Assembly: GCF_000769915.1 (NCBI RefSeq)
Contig: NZ_JRLV01000006.1
Location: 62,001 to 126,000, forward strand
Direction: 5' to 3'
Length of the DNA stretch: 64,000 nucleotides
Source of the DNA: Flavobacterium beibuense F44-8
GTDB lineage: Bacteria; Bacteroidota; Bacteroidia; Flavobacteriales; Flavobacteriaceae
Part shown: positions 33,544 to 42,201 of the stretch, piece by piece
How the letters are laid out: each line of letters begins with the position of its first letter
Numbering within the stretch: position 1 is the first letter of the stretch
Notes under the pieces: generated by a model
The model's input: the letters and a program-made list of their open reading frames with translations, nothing else
Told to the model about the DNA's origin: nothing
The model's database searches: none
Made by a program: the position numbers and the translations under genes

Positions 33544-34633
33544 ATTCAATCACATCGTTTATTTTTTGCCAAAGTTCGTTGTCAAATCCCGATAGTGCAA
33601 AGTTTTCACCATCGGCAGCATTACCCATTCTTATAACTACCATTTTTTTGGACGGGATTACATAAATCTTTTGATCATTTTTTCCAAGTGCCATGTACAT
33701 ATCGGCAGACCCCGACGGTATAACCGAACCGTTAAACTTAAACTGTGTTTGTGGCAGGTGATAGCTTTCCTTTCCGTTTAACCACCATAGGTATCCGTAG
33801 GCTTTGTTGATGTCCTGAGAAGTGTTTATGGCGTTGTTAAAATAACTGCTGTTTATAATTTGTGTTTCTTTCCATTTACCATTATTAAGTGCCAGTAGGC
33901 CAAAACGTGCCATACTGCGTGTAGTACTCCAATATACACTAAGGTCTTCTCCGCTTTCCAGCCATGCTCCTGTCATTCCTATTGGATTCCTTAGTTTGCT
34001 GTTAAAGTAAGTGCTCCAAGATTGTCCGGTAGCCTGTGCTACAACATCCTGTAGTTTTACATATACATTATGGTATGCCCAGCGGCTACCGGCATCTGCA
34101 ATGTATTCAAGGTTTGCGGGAGAAACATCGTCACCTAAAGAGTCGTCTAACCCTGATGTCATGGTTAGTAAATGTTTGCAGGTAATAAGGTTTTCTTTTT
34201 CTAACGGTGCACTGGTCCATCCGGTACCTAAGTAGTCAGAAACTTTATTGTTAGTATTGATAAAACCTTCCTGTTCCACAATACCCGTTAGTGTTGCTGT
34301 AAGGGTTTTGCCGGCGCTGGCCCAATACCACGGAGTAGTTGCTGTGTGTCCGTTAAAATAGTTTTCCATTACAATACGCCCGTTAACAAGTATCATAAAA
34401 GATTTGGTGTTTTTGGTTTCTAAGTATTCCAGGAGTGGCGGAATATTACTTTCGTTCCACCCCAGTGTGGCGGGAGACTTGGTTTCCCAAGTATCGGTTC
34501 CGTTATCAGGGAAGTACATGGCTTCCTCTGTGGGAGGGTTAGTTGTTCCTCCCGATTCGGTTTTACTGTCGTCTGATGAGCTACAGGCGAAAACCAAAAA
34601 GGAACTTAATGCTATAAGTGATAATTTTTTCAT
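33542..34633 (-). CDS. serine hydrolase lipoprotein (beta-lactamase class C family)
   Basis: The 363-residue protein has a lipobox (LSSFLVFACSS). The penicillin-binding fold is shown by the SxxK motif in YWASAGKTLT near residue 106 (catalytic Ser and Lys). Its second conserved region is the YHN-type WAYHNVYVKLQ. Segments such as GGTTNPPTEEAMYFPDNGTD form the linker. Such proteins are peptidases, esterases or PBP-like enzymes, not usually antibiotic-degrading. Location is likely the outer membrane or periplasm. Confidence 0.87.
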   Translation of the reverse strand: MKKLSLIALSSFLVFACSSSDDSKTESGGTTNPPTEEAMYFPDNGTDTWETKSPATLGWNESNIPPLLEYLETKNTKSFMILVNGRIVMENYFNGHTATTPWYWASAGKTLTATLTGIVEQEGFINTNNKVSDYLGTGWTSAPLEKENLITCKHLLTMTSGLDDSLGDDVSPANLEYIADAGSRWAYHNVYVKLQDVVAQATGQSWSTYFNSKLRNPIGMTGAWLESGEDLSVYWSTTRSMARFGLLALNNGKWKETQIINSSYFNNAINTSQDINKAYGYLWWLNGKESYHLPQTQFKFNGSVIPSGSADMYMALGKNDQKIYVIPSKKMVVIRMGNAADGENFALSGFDNELWQKINDVIE

Positions 34634-34751
34634 ACGGTTATAGTAACTGATGCTAAAGATATTAAATACTTGTTTTCGTTAAACTCGCGTTTTAAAATTT
34701 GCAGACATTTTTAAATGCTTAAATTTGCTTGTTCATAACTAAAAACTAATC

Positions 34752-35174
34752 ATGAAAAAATTATACCTTTTTTTGTTTGTAGCGATTGCTGCTGTATCAT
34801 GTTCGCAAAAAATTGAGAAAGCTGATTTAATAAAATTAAACGGTTACTGGGAAATTGAAGAAGTTGTAATGCCAGACGGGGAGAAGAAGGAATATAAAGT
34901 AAATTCAACTATTGACTTTTTTATGTTAAGCGGCGAGAAAGGTTTTCGTCAAAAAGTAATGCCGTTGCTTGAAGGAGGTTACAGGACTAATGGATTGCGA
35001 GAAAAAATGACTATTACAGAAGAAGAAAATAAAACTTATATTGCTTACAAAACTGAGCATGCTGAATGGAAGGAGCAGATACTTGAGTTGAACGAGGAGA
35101 AGCTTGTTGTTAAAAATGAGCAGGATATAGAATATCATTATAAAAGAGAGAAACCTTTTAGTAATAAGAAATAA
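34752..35174 (+). CDS. lipocalin-like lipoprotein
   Basis: The 140-residue protein has the lipobox MKKLYLFLFVAIAAVSC. It continues with KLNGYWEIEEVVMPDGEKKE, the G-x-W strand start typical of bacterial lipocalin-like small lipoproteins. Strand-rich sequence follows (RTNGLREKMTITEEENKTYI). It shares a one-base TAATG overlap with the DUF721 gene. That coupling is of interest because DUF721 is cytosolic while this is exported. Ligand unknown. Confidence 0.75.
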   Translation: MKKLYLFLFVAIAAVSCSQKIEKADLIKLNGYWEIEEVVMPDGEKKEYKVNSTIDFFMLSGEKGFRQKVMPLLEGGYRTNGLREKMTITEEENKTYIAYKTEHAEWKEQILELNEEKLVVKNEQDIEYHYKREKPFSNKK

Positions 35175-35470
35175 TGGCAAAACGATTAAACGATTACAGT
35201 TCTGTAAGCGATGTGCTGAAACAGTTTGTAGAGTCTAATAACCTGCAAAAAGGTATTGATAAGATAGATGTTAGGGATGCATGGAAAAACCTTATGGGTA
35301 ATGGTGTAAATAACTATACCCGTGAGATAATGCTAAAGGGTACTACACTTTATGTAGAGCTTACATCGGCAGTGTTGAGGGAAGAGCTTAGCTATGGTAA
35401 GGAGAAAATCGTTAAGATGATTAATGAGGAAATGGGAAGGGAAGTAATTAAGGAAGTTATATTGAGATAA
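35174..35470 (+). CDS. DUF721 (DciA-like) protein
   Basis: The 98-residue protein matches the DUF721/DciA fold: LNDYSSVSDVLKQFVESNNL, VRDAWKNLMGNGVNNY and LTSAVLREELSYGKEKIVKM are characteristic. DciA loads the replicative helicase in many bacteria lacking DnaC/DnaI; this short form probably belongs to the same family, but its exact role here is inferred. It is translationally coupled to the lipoprotein upstream and ends in a strong terminator. Confidence 0.8.
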   Translation: MAKRLNDYSSVSDVLKQFVESNNLQKGIDKIDVRDAWKNLMGNGVNNYTREIMLKGTTLYVELTSAVLREELSYGKEKIVKMINEEMGREVIKEVILR

Positions 35471-35472
35471 AT

Positions 35473-35503
35473 AAAAAAGCCGCTTATAAAGCGGCTTTTT
35501 TTA
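35473..35503. terminator. bidirectional terminator
   Basis: AAAAAAGCCGCTT pairs with AAGCGGCTTTTTT around ATA. It serves the DUF721 gene and, from the other side, ndk. Confidence 0.95.
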
Positions 35504-35527
35504 TATGTTGTCAGTTCAGGATATTTA

Positions 35528-35947
35528 TTAGAACTGCTCTCTTCCTGCAAAGTGGAAGTTGCTCTCGATAGCAGCGTTTTCGTCGCTGTCTGAACCGTGA
35601 ACTGCGTTTTCACCTACAGAAGTAGCATATTTTTTACGGATTGTACCTTCTGCAGCGTCAGCCGGGTTTGTAGCACCAATTAATGCTCTGAAATCTTCAA
35701 CAGCATTGTCTTTCTCAAGGATCGCGGCTACGATTGGTCCTCTTGTCATGAATTCAACTAGCTCACCAAAGAAAGGTCTTTCTTTGTGTACTGCATAAAA
35801 TGCCTGAGCATCAGCTAAAGTAAGTTGAGTTAATTTCAGAGAAACGATTCTGAAACCAGCTTCAGTTATCATAGATAAAATACCACCGATGTGTCCGTTT
35901 TCAACAGCATCCGGCTTAATCATTGTAAATGTCCTGTTAGTTGCCAT
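35528..35947 (-). CDS. ndk: nucleoside diphosphate kinase
   Basis: This 139-residue enzyme swaps the gamma phosphate between nucleoside triphosphates. Motifs are [14 protein letters not shown] near the start, [14 protein letters not shown], and the phosphorylated His in [14 protein letters not shown] near 117. Length is normal. A -7 box TACTTTTG (minus strand, 35967-35974) lies upstream. It is convergent with the DUF721 gene and shares its terminator. Confidence 0.97.
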   Translation of the reverse strand: MATNRTFTMIKPDAVENGHIGGILSMITEAGFRIVSLKLTQLTLADAQAFYAVHKERPFFGELVEFMTRGPIVAAILEKDNAVEDFRALIGATNPADAAEGTIRKKYATSVGENAVHGSDSDENAAIESNFHFAGREQF

Positions 35948-35966
35948 AGTCTTTTTAAATTTTGTG

Positions 35967-35974
35967 CAAAAGTA
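35967..35974 (-). promoter_or_regulatory. -7 box upstream of ndk
   Basis: The minus strand reads TACTTTTG, matching TAnnTTTG, 20 bp before the ATG. Confidence 0.55.
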
Positions 35975-36024
35975 GTAGTTTTTACATAAATAACTTTAAT
36001 AAATTATTAATGTTTTTTACTTTT

Positions 36025-37614
36025 TTACAGCACAACGATATTAAAGTCGTGTTCCAGTGGTTTAAGGCTACTAAACAGTTTGTCAATAAGTTTACCATCG
36101 TACTCCAGGTAAAACTGTGAGAAGTTGGCTTTTCGTTCCTGCAGGCTCCTGCCGGGGAACAACTCATTTTGAATTTCGGTTATACGCTCCAGCTTATCGG
36201 CATGATTTTGTTTCTCTGCCCTGCGGAGTTTTTTTTCTAAATTATCCAGTCCTTTTAACTGCTTTGTTTCCTGTGCTTTTACGGCTCCGCCAAAAGTAGC
36301 GTCTGTTTTGGTAGCCATAGCATGGAGCTTGGCAAACTGTTGCTGTAAAAATTCTCTTTGCTCACTAAAGTCAAGGCTTAGTTCTGAAAATTCTACTGTT
36401 TTTTTATTTACTAGCTTATCCTGTTTCATAAACACATCGGCCCAGCTTAGGTTAAGCCTGTCCAGTTTTTCGGCTTGTTTTTCGGTGGCAATCAGTACCG
36501 AGTTACGCAATAACAGCATAGGGAAAGTAACTCCAGCCGACTCAAAGTAGGATTTAAGTTCCAGCCAGTAAGCCAGTTCTCCGCCTCCGCCTATGTAGCA
36601 TAGGTTAGGCAGTATCACCTCTTCATAAAGCGGACGCATAATTACATTAGGACTAAACTTCTCAGGGTTAGTTTCCAATAGAGCCAGTATTTGTGCTTCG
36701 CTAAATTTAACCTCGGTATTGTTTACATAGTAAACGCCATCCTGTAAAATGATGCGCTCTCTTATGCTATCTTCTATATAAAACAGGTTTATTTCCCTTG
36801 GGTTTACCTGTATGTTATAATCTGTAAGGTTATCGGCTGTTTCGGCTACTTTAGTGTGCGATGTTTGGTTTAAAAGCTCTTCTTTAACATGAGGAGCAAA
36901 CATCTTTTTCAGGTTAGCGTTGTCCCCGTCAATAATTACCAGTCCGTTTTTACCGAATATTTCATTTGCCAGATAACGGGTAGCGTCGGCAAGGTTGCTG
37001 TGTTTTATATAGGCTTCCCTAAAAAGTTCTTTTAGCCATGCAGCATTGTTTCCCGGACCAAGTTCTTTTTCAAAAACCTCTAAAACAGCTTTAAGCCCCA
37101 AGGTAGATAATCTCCCTACCGGACCCGTGCTTTCCCTGTTCCAGCTTATTTTTTTATCCTTAAAGTTAAAGTAGTTTATTTCGTCAAAATCATGATCCTC
37201 TGTAGCCATCCAGTATACCGGTACAAAGTTGTACTCAGGGTAGGTTTCGCTAAGCTGTTTGCTAAGGTTTATGGTGCTTACAATTTTGTATAGAAAGTAA
37301 AGCGGACCCGTAAACAGATTTAATTGGTGACCCGTGGTTATGGTAAAGGTGTTTTCCTGTTTTAGTAAATCAAGGTTATGTTTTGTGGCTTCGGTAGCAT
37401 TGAAGCCTGTATATTGTTTTTCTAAAGCATTGATTAAAACACTGCGTGAATCACTACTGTAGTTTTGCTGTTTTTCCTGTATTTGCTGCTTAAAGTTTTG
37501 CAGGGTAGGGAAGCGGTTGTATAACGGCTTCAGGTTTTCTTTTTGGTTAAGGTAATCGGTAATAAGCGGGGTGAAATATCCTGAACTTTGGAAGCTAATA
37601 CAGTCTGACGGCAT
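36025..37614 (-). CDS. bshC: bacillithiol biosynthesis cysteine-adding enzyme BshC
   Basis: This 529-residue protein adds cysteine to glucosaminyl-malate, the last step of bacillithiol synthesis. Landmarks are TTGHQLNLFTGPLYFLYKIV near 95, VYWMATEDHDFDEIN, FGKNGLVIIDGDN, CYIGGGGELAYWLELKSYF, FPMLLLRNS and a C-terminal coiled coil. Its length is normal. It is alone here; bshA and bshB are not in the window. The start is the most upstream sensible ATG. Confidence 0.95.
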   Translation of the reverse strand: MPSDCISFQSSGYFTPLITDYLNQKENLKPLYNRFPTLQNFKQQIQEKQQNYSSDSRSVLINALEKQYTGFNATEATKHNLDLLKQENTFTITTGHQLNLFTGPLYFLYKIVSTINLSKQLSETYPEYNFVPVYWMATEDHDFDEINYFNFKDKKISWNRESTGPVGRLSTLGLKAVLEVFEKELGPGNNAAWLKELFREAYIKHSNLADATRYLANEIFGKNGLVIIDGDNANLKKMFAPHVKEELLNQTSHTKVAETADNLTDYNIQVNPREINLFYIEDSIRERIILQDGVYYVNNTEVKFSEAQILALLETNPEKFSPNVIMRPLYEEVILPNLCYIGGGGELAYWLELKSYFESAGVTFPMLLLRNSVLIATEKQAEKLDRLNLSWADVFMKQDKLVNKKTVEFSELSLDFSEQREFLQQQFAKLHAMATKTDATFGGAVKAQETKQLKGLDNLEKKLRRAEKQNHADKLERITEIQNELFPGRSLQERKANFSQFYLEYDGKLIDKLFSSLKPLEHDFNIVVL

Positions 37615-37719
37615 TGTAGTAATTTATTTTCCTGTAAAGTTAGGGAAAAAAGGAATACAAACTGTATTATTGATTGTGCCAGTTTTGAGAGGAATAGAGG
37701 GATAATACTAAATGTTTTA

Positions 37720-38481
37720 TTAGTTAACTTTTTTGAAATATTCTCCATTAAATTTATAGCTGTTAAAGCTGTTCGTTACATTACCATCATCATCAGTTTT
37801 GGCAAAACGGAGTATGAATTTTTTTGGATCAAAATCAATGAGTTCATCCGGTGCATTGGGATTATCAATAGTGCTGAGAAAATTATATTCAATGCCCGGA
37901 GTGTCTCCGTTTTCATCGGTTTCTATAAGTGACGGTATTTCAGTGAGACTGTCATTTTCTGTTGTAAAGAACAGTACAGTTGTGTAGCTGTATATACTGG
38001 AGAGTTTGGCGTAAATAACGGCTATGTATATAGTTTGCTGTTTGGTTTTAAACGAATGTATGGCATTACACCAGTATATAGCGTCTTCAGGTTCATTATC
38101 TTTTCCGGTAAGTTTTTCTGCTTTTACTCCATTTTTTGTTTGGTACTGAAATACGGTTTGAAAATCCCGCATAGTACCACCCATATTAGTATCCCAGCTG
38201 TAGGCTCTAAGCTTTTTGTCGGGTGAGGAAACTGTATGTATTATAGTGTCAAAATTATGATATAAAGTTTCCGGATTGTTATTTAATACTTTTAGCAGGT
38301 GTTTTTCAAACTGAATGTTTGCTGCTTCCAGCGAATCATATTTACTGTTTGCCGAAGCTTCATAATACCAGTAGTTAATCTGTTTTATGTCGGATTCTAA
38401 TTGTTTATTAATCTCCTCTAGGCTTTGAGCCTGTAACGCAGAGTAAGACAGGAAGAATAAGATTGCCAGTAGTTGCCTCAT
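37720..38481 (-). CDS. secreted protein of unknown function
   Basis: The 253-residue protein has a signal peptide MRQLLAILFFLSYSALQAQS. The mature chain is polar; it contains SYSWDTNMGGTMRDFQTVFQ-like segments (YSWDTNMGGTMRDFQ near 92) and an acidic middle. I recognise no domain. Flavobacteria have many such proteins of about 250 residues in strain-variable positions. It is not obviously in an operon; bshC begins 105 bp further along the same strand. Confidence 0.65.
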   Translation of the reverse strand: MRQLLAILFFLSYSALQAQSLEEINKQLESDIKQINYWYYEASANSKYDSLEAANIQFEKHLLKVLNNNPETLYHNFDTIIHTVSSPDKKLRAYSWDTNMGGTMRDFQTVFQYQTKNGVKAEKLTGKDNEPEDAIYWCNAIHSFKTKQQTIYIAVIYAKLSSIYSYTTVLFFTTENDSLTEIPSLIETDENGDTPGIEYNFLSTIDNPNAPDELIDFDPKKFILRFAKTDDDGNVTNSFNSYKFNGEYFKKVN

Positions 38482-38507
38482 GCTTAGATGTTACTTGTAT
38501 AATTACA

Positions 38508-38858
38508 TTACAATTTAATCTCAAATATTTTTTTGATGGCATTATAAAGAACATCCAGTGCAGCATTAGCCGCTTTTTGCGCTATGGCTTTAGATATTAT
38601 GGCTATAGCATGCAGTTCGGCCTCAAAAACAAGTTTTTCATCTTCAAGCCTTGATTTGAGTTTTTCTATAGGGAGGTCGCCTGTAAGGGTAAGTTCAGCT
38701 AAAAGCTCCAGCCTTTCCTTACGTCGGTTTAAAAACTCATTAGCTACTGATTTTACTTCTTCCCAGTTATCGGTTACCGTATCTTTAACGGTGCCCAGCA
38801 TTTGAGCCAATACTTCGTTGATATCAAATATAGGGTCGTTGGTTTGTAGGTTTGTCAT
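38508..38858 (-). CDS. helical protein of unknown function
   Basis: The 116-residue protein is almost all helix, with charged heptads (EFLNRRKERLELLAELTL, LKSRLEDEKLVFEAEL) and an Ala-rich amphipathic stretch (IISKAIAQKAANAALDVLY). It has no signal. Its start lies 2 bp from the stop of a lipoprotein gene, so the two are probably cotranscribed. It could be a small membrane-associated or phage-derived protein; nothing decides this. Confidence 0.6.
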   Translation of the reverse strand: MTNLQTNDPIFDINEVLAQMLGTVKDTVTDNWEEVKSVANEFLNRRKERLELLAELTLTGDLPIEKLKSRLEDEKLVFEAELHAIAIISKAIAQKAANAALDVLYNAIKKIFEIKL

Positions 38859-38860
38859 TT

Positions 38861-39331
38861 TTATTCGGGTGGATTGTTTGCTATTTGTTTTCCTTTTTCT
38901 GCCGAGAGCATGGCGAAGAACAAGTCGTCAAAGGTTTTACGGTTCAGTTTGATTTCGCCGTCACTTAAATAGTCCTGTTCCTTATGTTCGGCTTTGTATT
39001 TCCTCCAAAGCTGCAAAGTGATTTCGCATATCCTGGCAGAGTGTTCGTTAACCGGCTTTACCTTGTTTTTGGTTAGTAAGGAATTCAACTCAACTTCAAA
39101 GTTAATGTACTGCTCCTGGAATGTTGCGTAAGCCCTTCCGTTTTCTTCTTCCGGTGTAACTTCAAGCATAATCAGGTAAAATCGGTCTATCTCTTTTGCG
39201 GTGGTTTCAATCTGTTGTACCATTCCGTCGTCATAGGGAGCTACAAGCTGTACTTTGCAGGAGATAAACGACAGACTTAATGCCAAAAGGATAAGCAACG
39301 ACTGTATTTGGAGTCTGGATTGTAATAACAT
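38861..39331 (-). CDS. putative lipoprotein of unknown function
   Basis: The 156-residue protein starts MLLQSRLQIQSLLILLALSL and has a lipobox SFISC near residue 26. The mature part is helical and charged, with LWRKYKAEHKEQDYLSDGEI near the middle. It pairs with the downstream helical protein gene on the same strand. A shared role in the cell envelope is a reasonable guess. Confidence 0.6.
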   Translation of the reverse strand: MLLQSRLQIQSLLILLALSLSFISCKVQLVAPYDDGMVQQIETTAKEIDRFYLIMLEVTPEEENGRAYATFQEQYINFEVELNSLLTKNKVKPVNEHSARICEITLQLWRKYKAEHKEQDYLSDGEIKLNRKTFDDLFFAMLSAEKGKQIANNPPE

Positions 39332-39410
39332 GGTTTTGATTTGCGGTTGGTTTAAGTAAATATACTTAAATTAGAGAGTGTAATAAAAATAAAAAACCAA
39401 AAATATCTCC

Positions 39411-39418
39411 TACTTTTG
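39411..39418 (+). promoter_or_regulatory. -7 box upstream of the radical SAM gene
   Basis: TACTTTTG matches TAnnTTTG, 20 bp upstream of the TTG start. No -33 box is visible in the A-rich flank. Confidence 0.5.
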
Positions 39419-39438
39419 CAGGCTAAACCATTACTGTT

Positions 39439-41652
39439 TTGAGTACTAAAGTATTATTAATAACACCACCTTTTACCCAGCTTAATACGCCTTATCCGGC
39501 TACAGCATACCTTAAGGGATTCCTTAATACTAAAGGTATTAGCTGTGTTCAGGCCGATTTAGGTATTGAAGTGATATTAAAACTTTTCTCAAAACAGGGA
39601 CTGTCAAATCTTTTTACCCGTATAGAGGAGGGGCTGGAAGCAGGGAGCCTGCAACCATCGGCCAATTCAGAACGTATTATTGCGCTTAAGGATGAATACC
39701 TTAAAACCATTGATGCGGTAATGCTGTTTTTGCAGGGTAAAAACCCTACACTTTCCCATCTTATATGTCAGGAAGATTTCCTGCCTGAGGCGTCGCGCTT
39801 TGCACAGCTTGAGGAGCTTGATTGGGCTTTTGGTAGTATGGGAACTCAGGATAAGGCCAAGCACCTTGCAACGCTTTATCTTGAAGATATATCTGACCTG
39901 ATTGTAGACTGTATAGATTCTCATTTTGGGTTTAGCCGTTATGCAGAACGACTGGGGCGTTCGGCTAATTCGTTTGACGAACTTTACGAGAGCCTGCAAC
40001 AGCCTTACACCTACATTGACGAACTGCTTATAGATTTACTGCACGAGCGTATGCGTGATACTAACCCTATGCTGGTTGGTTTTTCGGTGCCTTTTCCGGG
40101 TAATTTATACTCAGCTTTCAGGAGTGCGCAGTACATCAAAAAAATATTCCCTGATGCAAAGGTGAGTATGGGAGGTGGTTTCCCAAATACCGAACTCCGT
40201 TCGCTTACTGATGCCCGTGTAATGGAGTTTTTTGATTTTATTACTCTTGATGACGGGGAGGCTCCGGTGGAATGCCTTGTGGAGCATCTTGAAGGGAAAA
40301 GAGAGGTAAAACAACTGAAACGTACCTTTACTCTTATTGAAGGTAAGGTTGCTTATATAGATAATTCAGGATGTAGGGACTACAAGCAAAGCGAGGTAGG
40401 TACACCTGATTATTCTGATTTATTACTGGACGATTATATTTCGGTCATAGAGATTGTAAACCCTATGCACCGTATGTGGAGTGACGGCAGGTGGAATAAA
40501 CTTACTATGGCACACGGCTGTTACTGGGGTAAATGTACTTTTTGTGACATATCGTTAGATTATATAAAGATATACGAACCCATTGCAGCAAAACTACTCG
40601 TAGACCGTATGGAAGAACTGGTAGAGCAAACTGGTCAAAACGGTTTTCATTTTGTAGATGAGGCTGCGCCGCCGGCATTAATGCGCGAACTGGCACTGGA
40701 AATTATACGTCGTAAACTGGCTGTTACCTGGTGGACCAACATCCGTTTTGAAAAAAGTTTTACGGCAGATTTATGCAGACTGTTAAAAGCATCGGGCTGT
40801 ATAGCGGTTTCGGGCGGACTTGAAGTGGCTTCCGACAGGTTGCTGGAACTTATTCAAAAAGGGGTAACTGTAGCACAGGTGGCTAGAGTTACGCGTAACT
40901 TTACCGAAGCTGGTATTATGGTGCACGCTTACCTTATGTATGGTTTCCCTACGCAAACGGCTCAGGAAACTATCGATTCACTTGAAATGGTGAGACAGAT
41001 GTTTGAGTTGGGTATATTACAGTCGGGCTTTTGGCATCAGTTTGCCATGACGGCTCATAGTCCTGTAGGGATGTATCCCGAAAAGTTTGGTGTGCTAAAG
41101 GAAACCGAAGCCATAGGGGCTTTTGCTAATAATGATATTGTGCATATTGATAAAACGGGAGCTAACCACGATAAGTTTAGTTACGGACTAAAAAAATCAC
41201 TGTTCAATTTTATGCACGGCATTTGTTTTGACTATCCGTTACAGGATTGGTTTGAGTTTAAAGTGCCACGTACTAAGGTGAGTGATGATTATATATATAA
41301 CGTACTTCATGAAGATGATACGTTTACCGTTAAACCTACTGCAAAAGTAGTATGGATAGGGGGTAAGCCTATAGTATCTTACTTTACCAAAAATAAAAAG
41401 GGGAGAACTTTTGAAACCGCTTCACTAACTTTTCATGATAAAAAGGAAAGTTACAGTATACAGGTAAACCGTGAGCAGGGAGAATGGCTGGTTAAATTGC
41501 TAAACCAAATTACTGCTAATCCTGAAAATAAGGTAATGGGTTTCCAGCAGGTAAAACAAAGTTATGAGGCTGAAGAAATGGATGATTTTGAACTGTTTTG
41601 GTATAGTAAACCCGTAAACACTTTACGTGAATACGGGCTTCTTATATTGTAA
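39439..41652 (+). CDS. B12-binding domain radical SAM protein
   Basis: This 737-residue protein begins at a TTG. The N-terminal cobalamin-binding Rossmann domain starts KVLLITPPFTQLNTPYPA. The radical SAM iron-sulfur cluster motif CYWGKCTFC (C-x3-C-x2-C after a preceding insert) lies near residue 360. YLMYGFPTQTAQETID belongs to the SAM-binding part. Enzymes of this class use cobalamin and SAM, often for methylation or ring chemistry. The substrate is not known. Length and domain order are normal for the group. Confidence 0.87.
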   Translation: MSTKVLLITPPFTQLNTPYPATAYLKGFLNTKGISCVQADLGIEVILKLFSKQGLSNLFTRIEEGLEAGSLQPSANSERIIALKDEYLKTIDAVMLFLQGKNPTLSHLICQEDFLPEASRFAQLEELDWAFGSMGTQDKAKHLATLYLEDISDLIVDCIDSHFGFSRYAERLGRSANSFDELYESLQQPYTYIDELLIDLLHERMRDTNPMLVGFSVPFPGNLYSAFRSAQYIKKIFPDAKVSMGGGFPNTELRSLTDARVMEFFDFITLDDGEAPVECLVEHLEGKREVKQLKRTFTLIEGKVAYIDNSGCRDYKQSEVGTPDYSDLLLDDYISVIEIVNPMHRMWSDGRWNKLTMAHGCYWGKCTFCDISLDYIKIYEPIAAKLLVDRMEELVEQTGQNGFHFVDEAAPPALMRELALEIIRRKLAVTWWTNIRFEKSFTADLCRLLKASGCIAVSGGLEVASDRLLELIQKGVTVAQVARVTRNFTEAGIMVHAYLMYGFPTQTAQETIDSLEMVRQMFELGILQSGFWHQFAMTAHSPVGMYPEKFGVLKETEAIGAFANNDIVHIDKTGANHDKFSYGLKKSLFNFMHGICFDYPLQDWFEFKVPRTKVSDDYIYNVLHEDDTFTVKPTAKVVWIGGKPIVSYFTKNKKGRTFETASLTFHDKKESYSIQVNREQGEWLVKLLNQITANPENKVMGFQQVKQSYEAEEMDDFELFWYSKPVNTLREYGLLIL

Positions 41653-41667
41653 ATTATAAATGAGTAA

Positions 41668-42117
41668 TTATTTCTTATTACGCTCTTCTATAATTTTTTG
41701 ATAGGCTGTTTTTTGTTCTTCAGAAAGTAGCGGAATAATCTCTTTATCAATTTCTTCGCTTATTACCCTGAATTTATCTGTTATAACATCTCTTGTGTCG
41801 GATTGATTTTGTGAAAGTGCCAAAATCTCATCTTTACGTTCGTCATAAACTGATTTAACTGCGGCTTTTTGGAAATCGTCCAGTTTAAGTTCCTTAGCTA
41901 AATAGTCAGACATTACTACCGATAGGTCTTTAGGTTTTTCGTCTTTATTTTTCCTGATGCTTTTTTTGCCTCTTTGGGTAGCTATCCTTCTGTCTACACC
42001 CGGGCTGTAGCCTGAACCATAATAAGGATCGTAGTAACTGCCGTAGCCATACTGTGCCATAGACTCATATCCTGACAAAAGAAGGAAGGCAAAAACCAAA
42101 AGCTTAAAATATTTCAT
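41668..42117 (-). CDS. small secreted protein, unknown
   Basis: The product is 149 residues from the chosen ATG, MKYFKLLVFAFLLLSGYESM, a signal peptide; an ATG nine codons earlier (42144) is the alternative. A Gly/Tyr-rich linker (YGYGSYYDPYYGSGYSPG) is followed by a helical part with LKLDDFQKAAVKSVYDERKD. The second half resembles the Spy/CpxP-like or DUF4890-like LTxxQ helical proteins of the envelope. Role unknown. Confidence 0.7.
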   Translation of the reverse strand: MKYFKLLVFAFLLLSGYESMAQYGYGSYYDPYYGSGYSPGVDRRIATQRGKKSIRKNKDEKPKDLSVVMSDYLAKELKLDDFQKAAVKSVYDERKDEILALSQNQSDTRDVITDKFRVISEEIDKEIIPLLSEEQKTAYQKIIEERNKK

Positions 42118-42164
42118 AACTGTATTGCTTTTAAAGAAATTCAAACTTAATCATTTTTTAAACA

Positions 42165-42196
42165 AAAAAGCTAAAGTTCAACAACTTTAGCTTTTT
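42165..42196 (-). terminator. terminator of rimO
   Basis: AAAAAGCTAAAGTT pairs with AACTTTAGCTTTTT around CAAC. It lies just past the rimO stop codon, with A/T runs on both sides. Confidence 0.88.
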
Positions 42197-42201
42197 AGGT
42201 A

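Noticed and set aside
33542..34633. Beta-lactamase conferring antibiotic resistance
   Set aside because: The class C-like fold is shared by many esterases and peptidases; no evidence for beta-lactam hydrolysis can be read.
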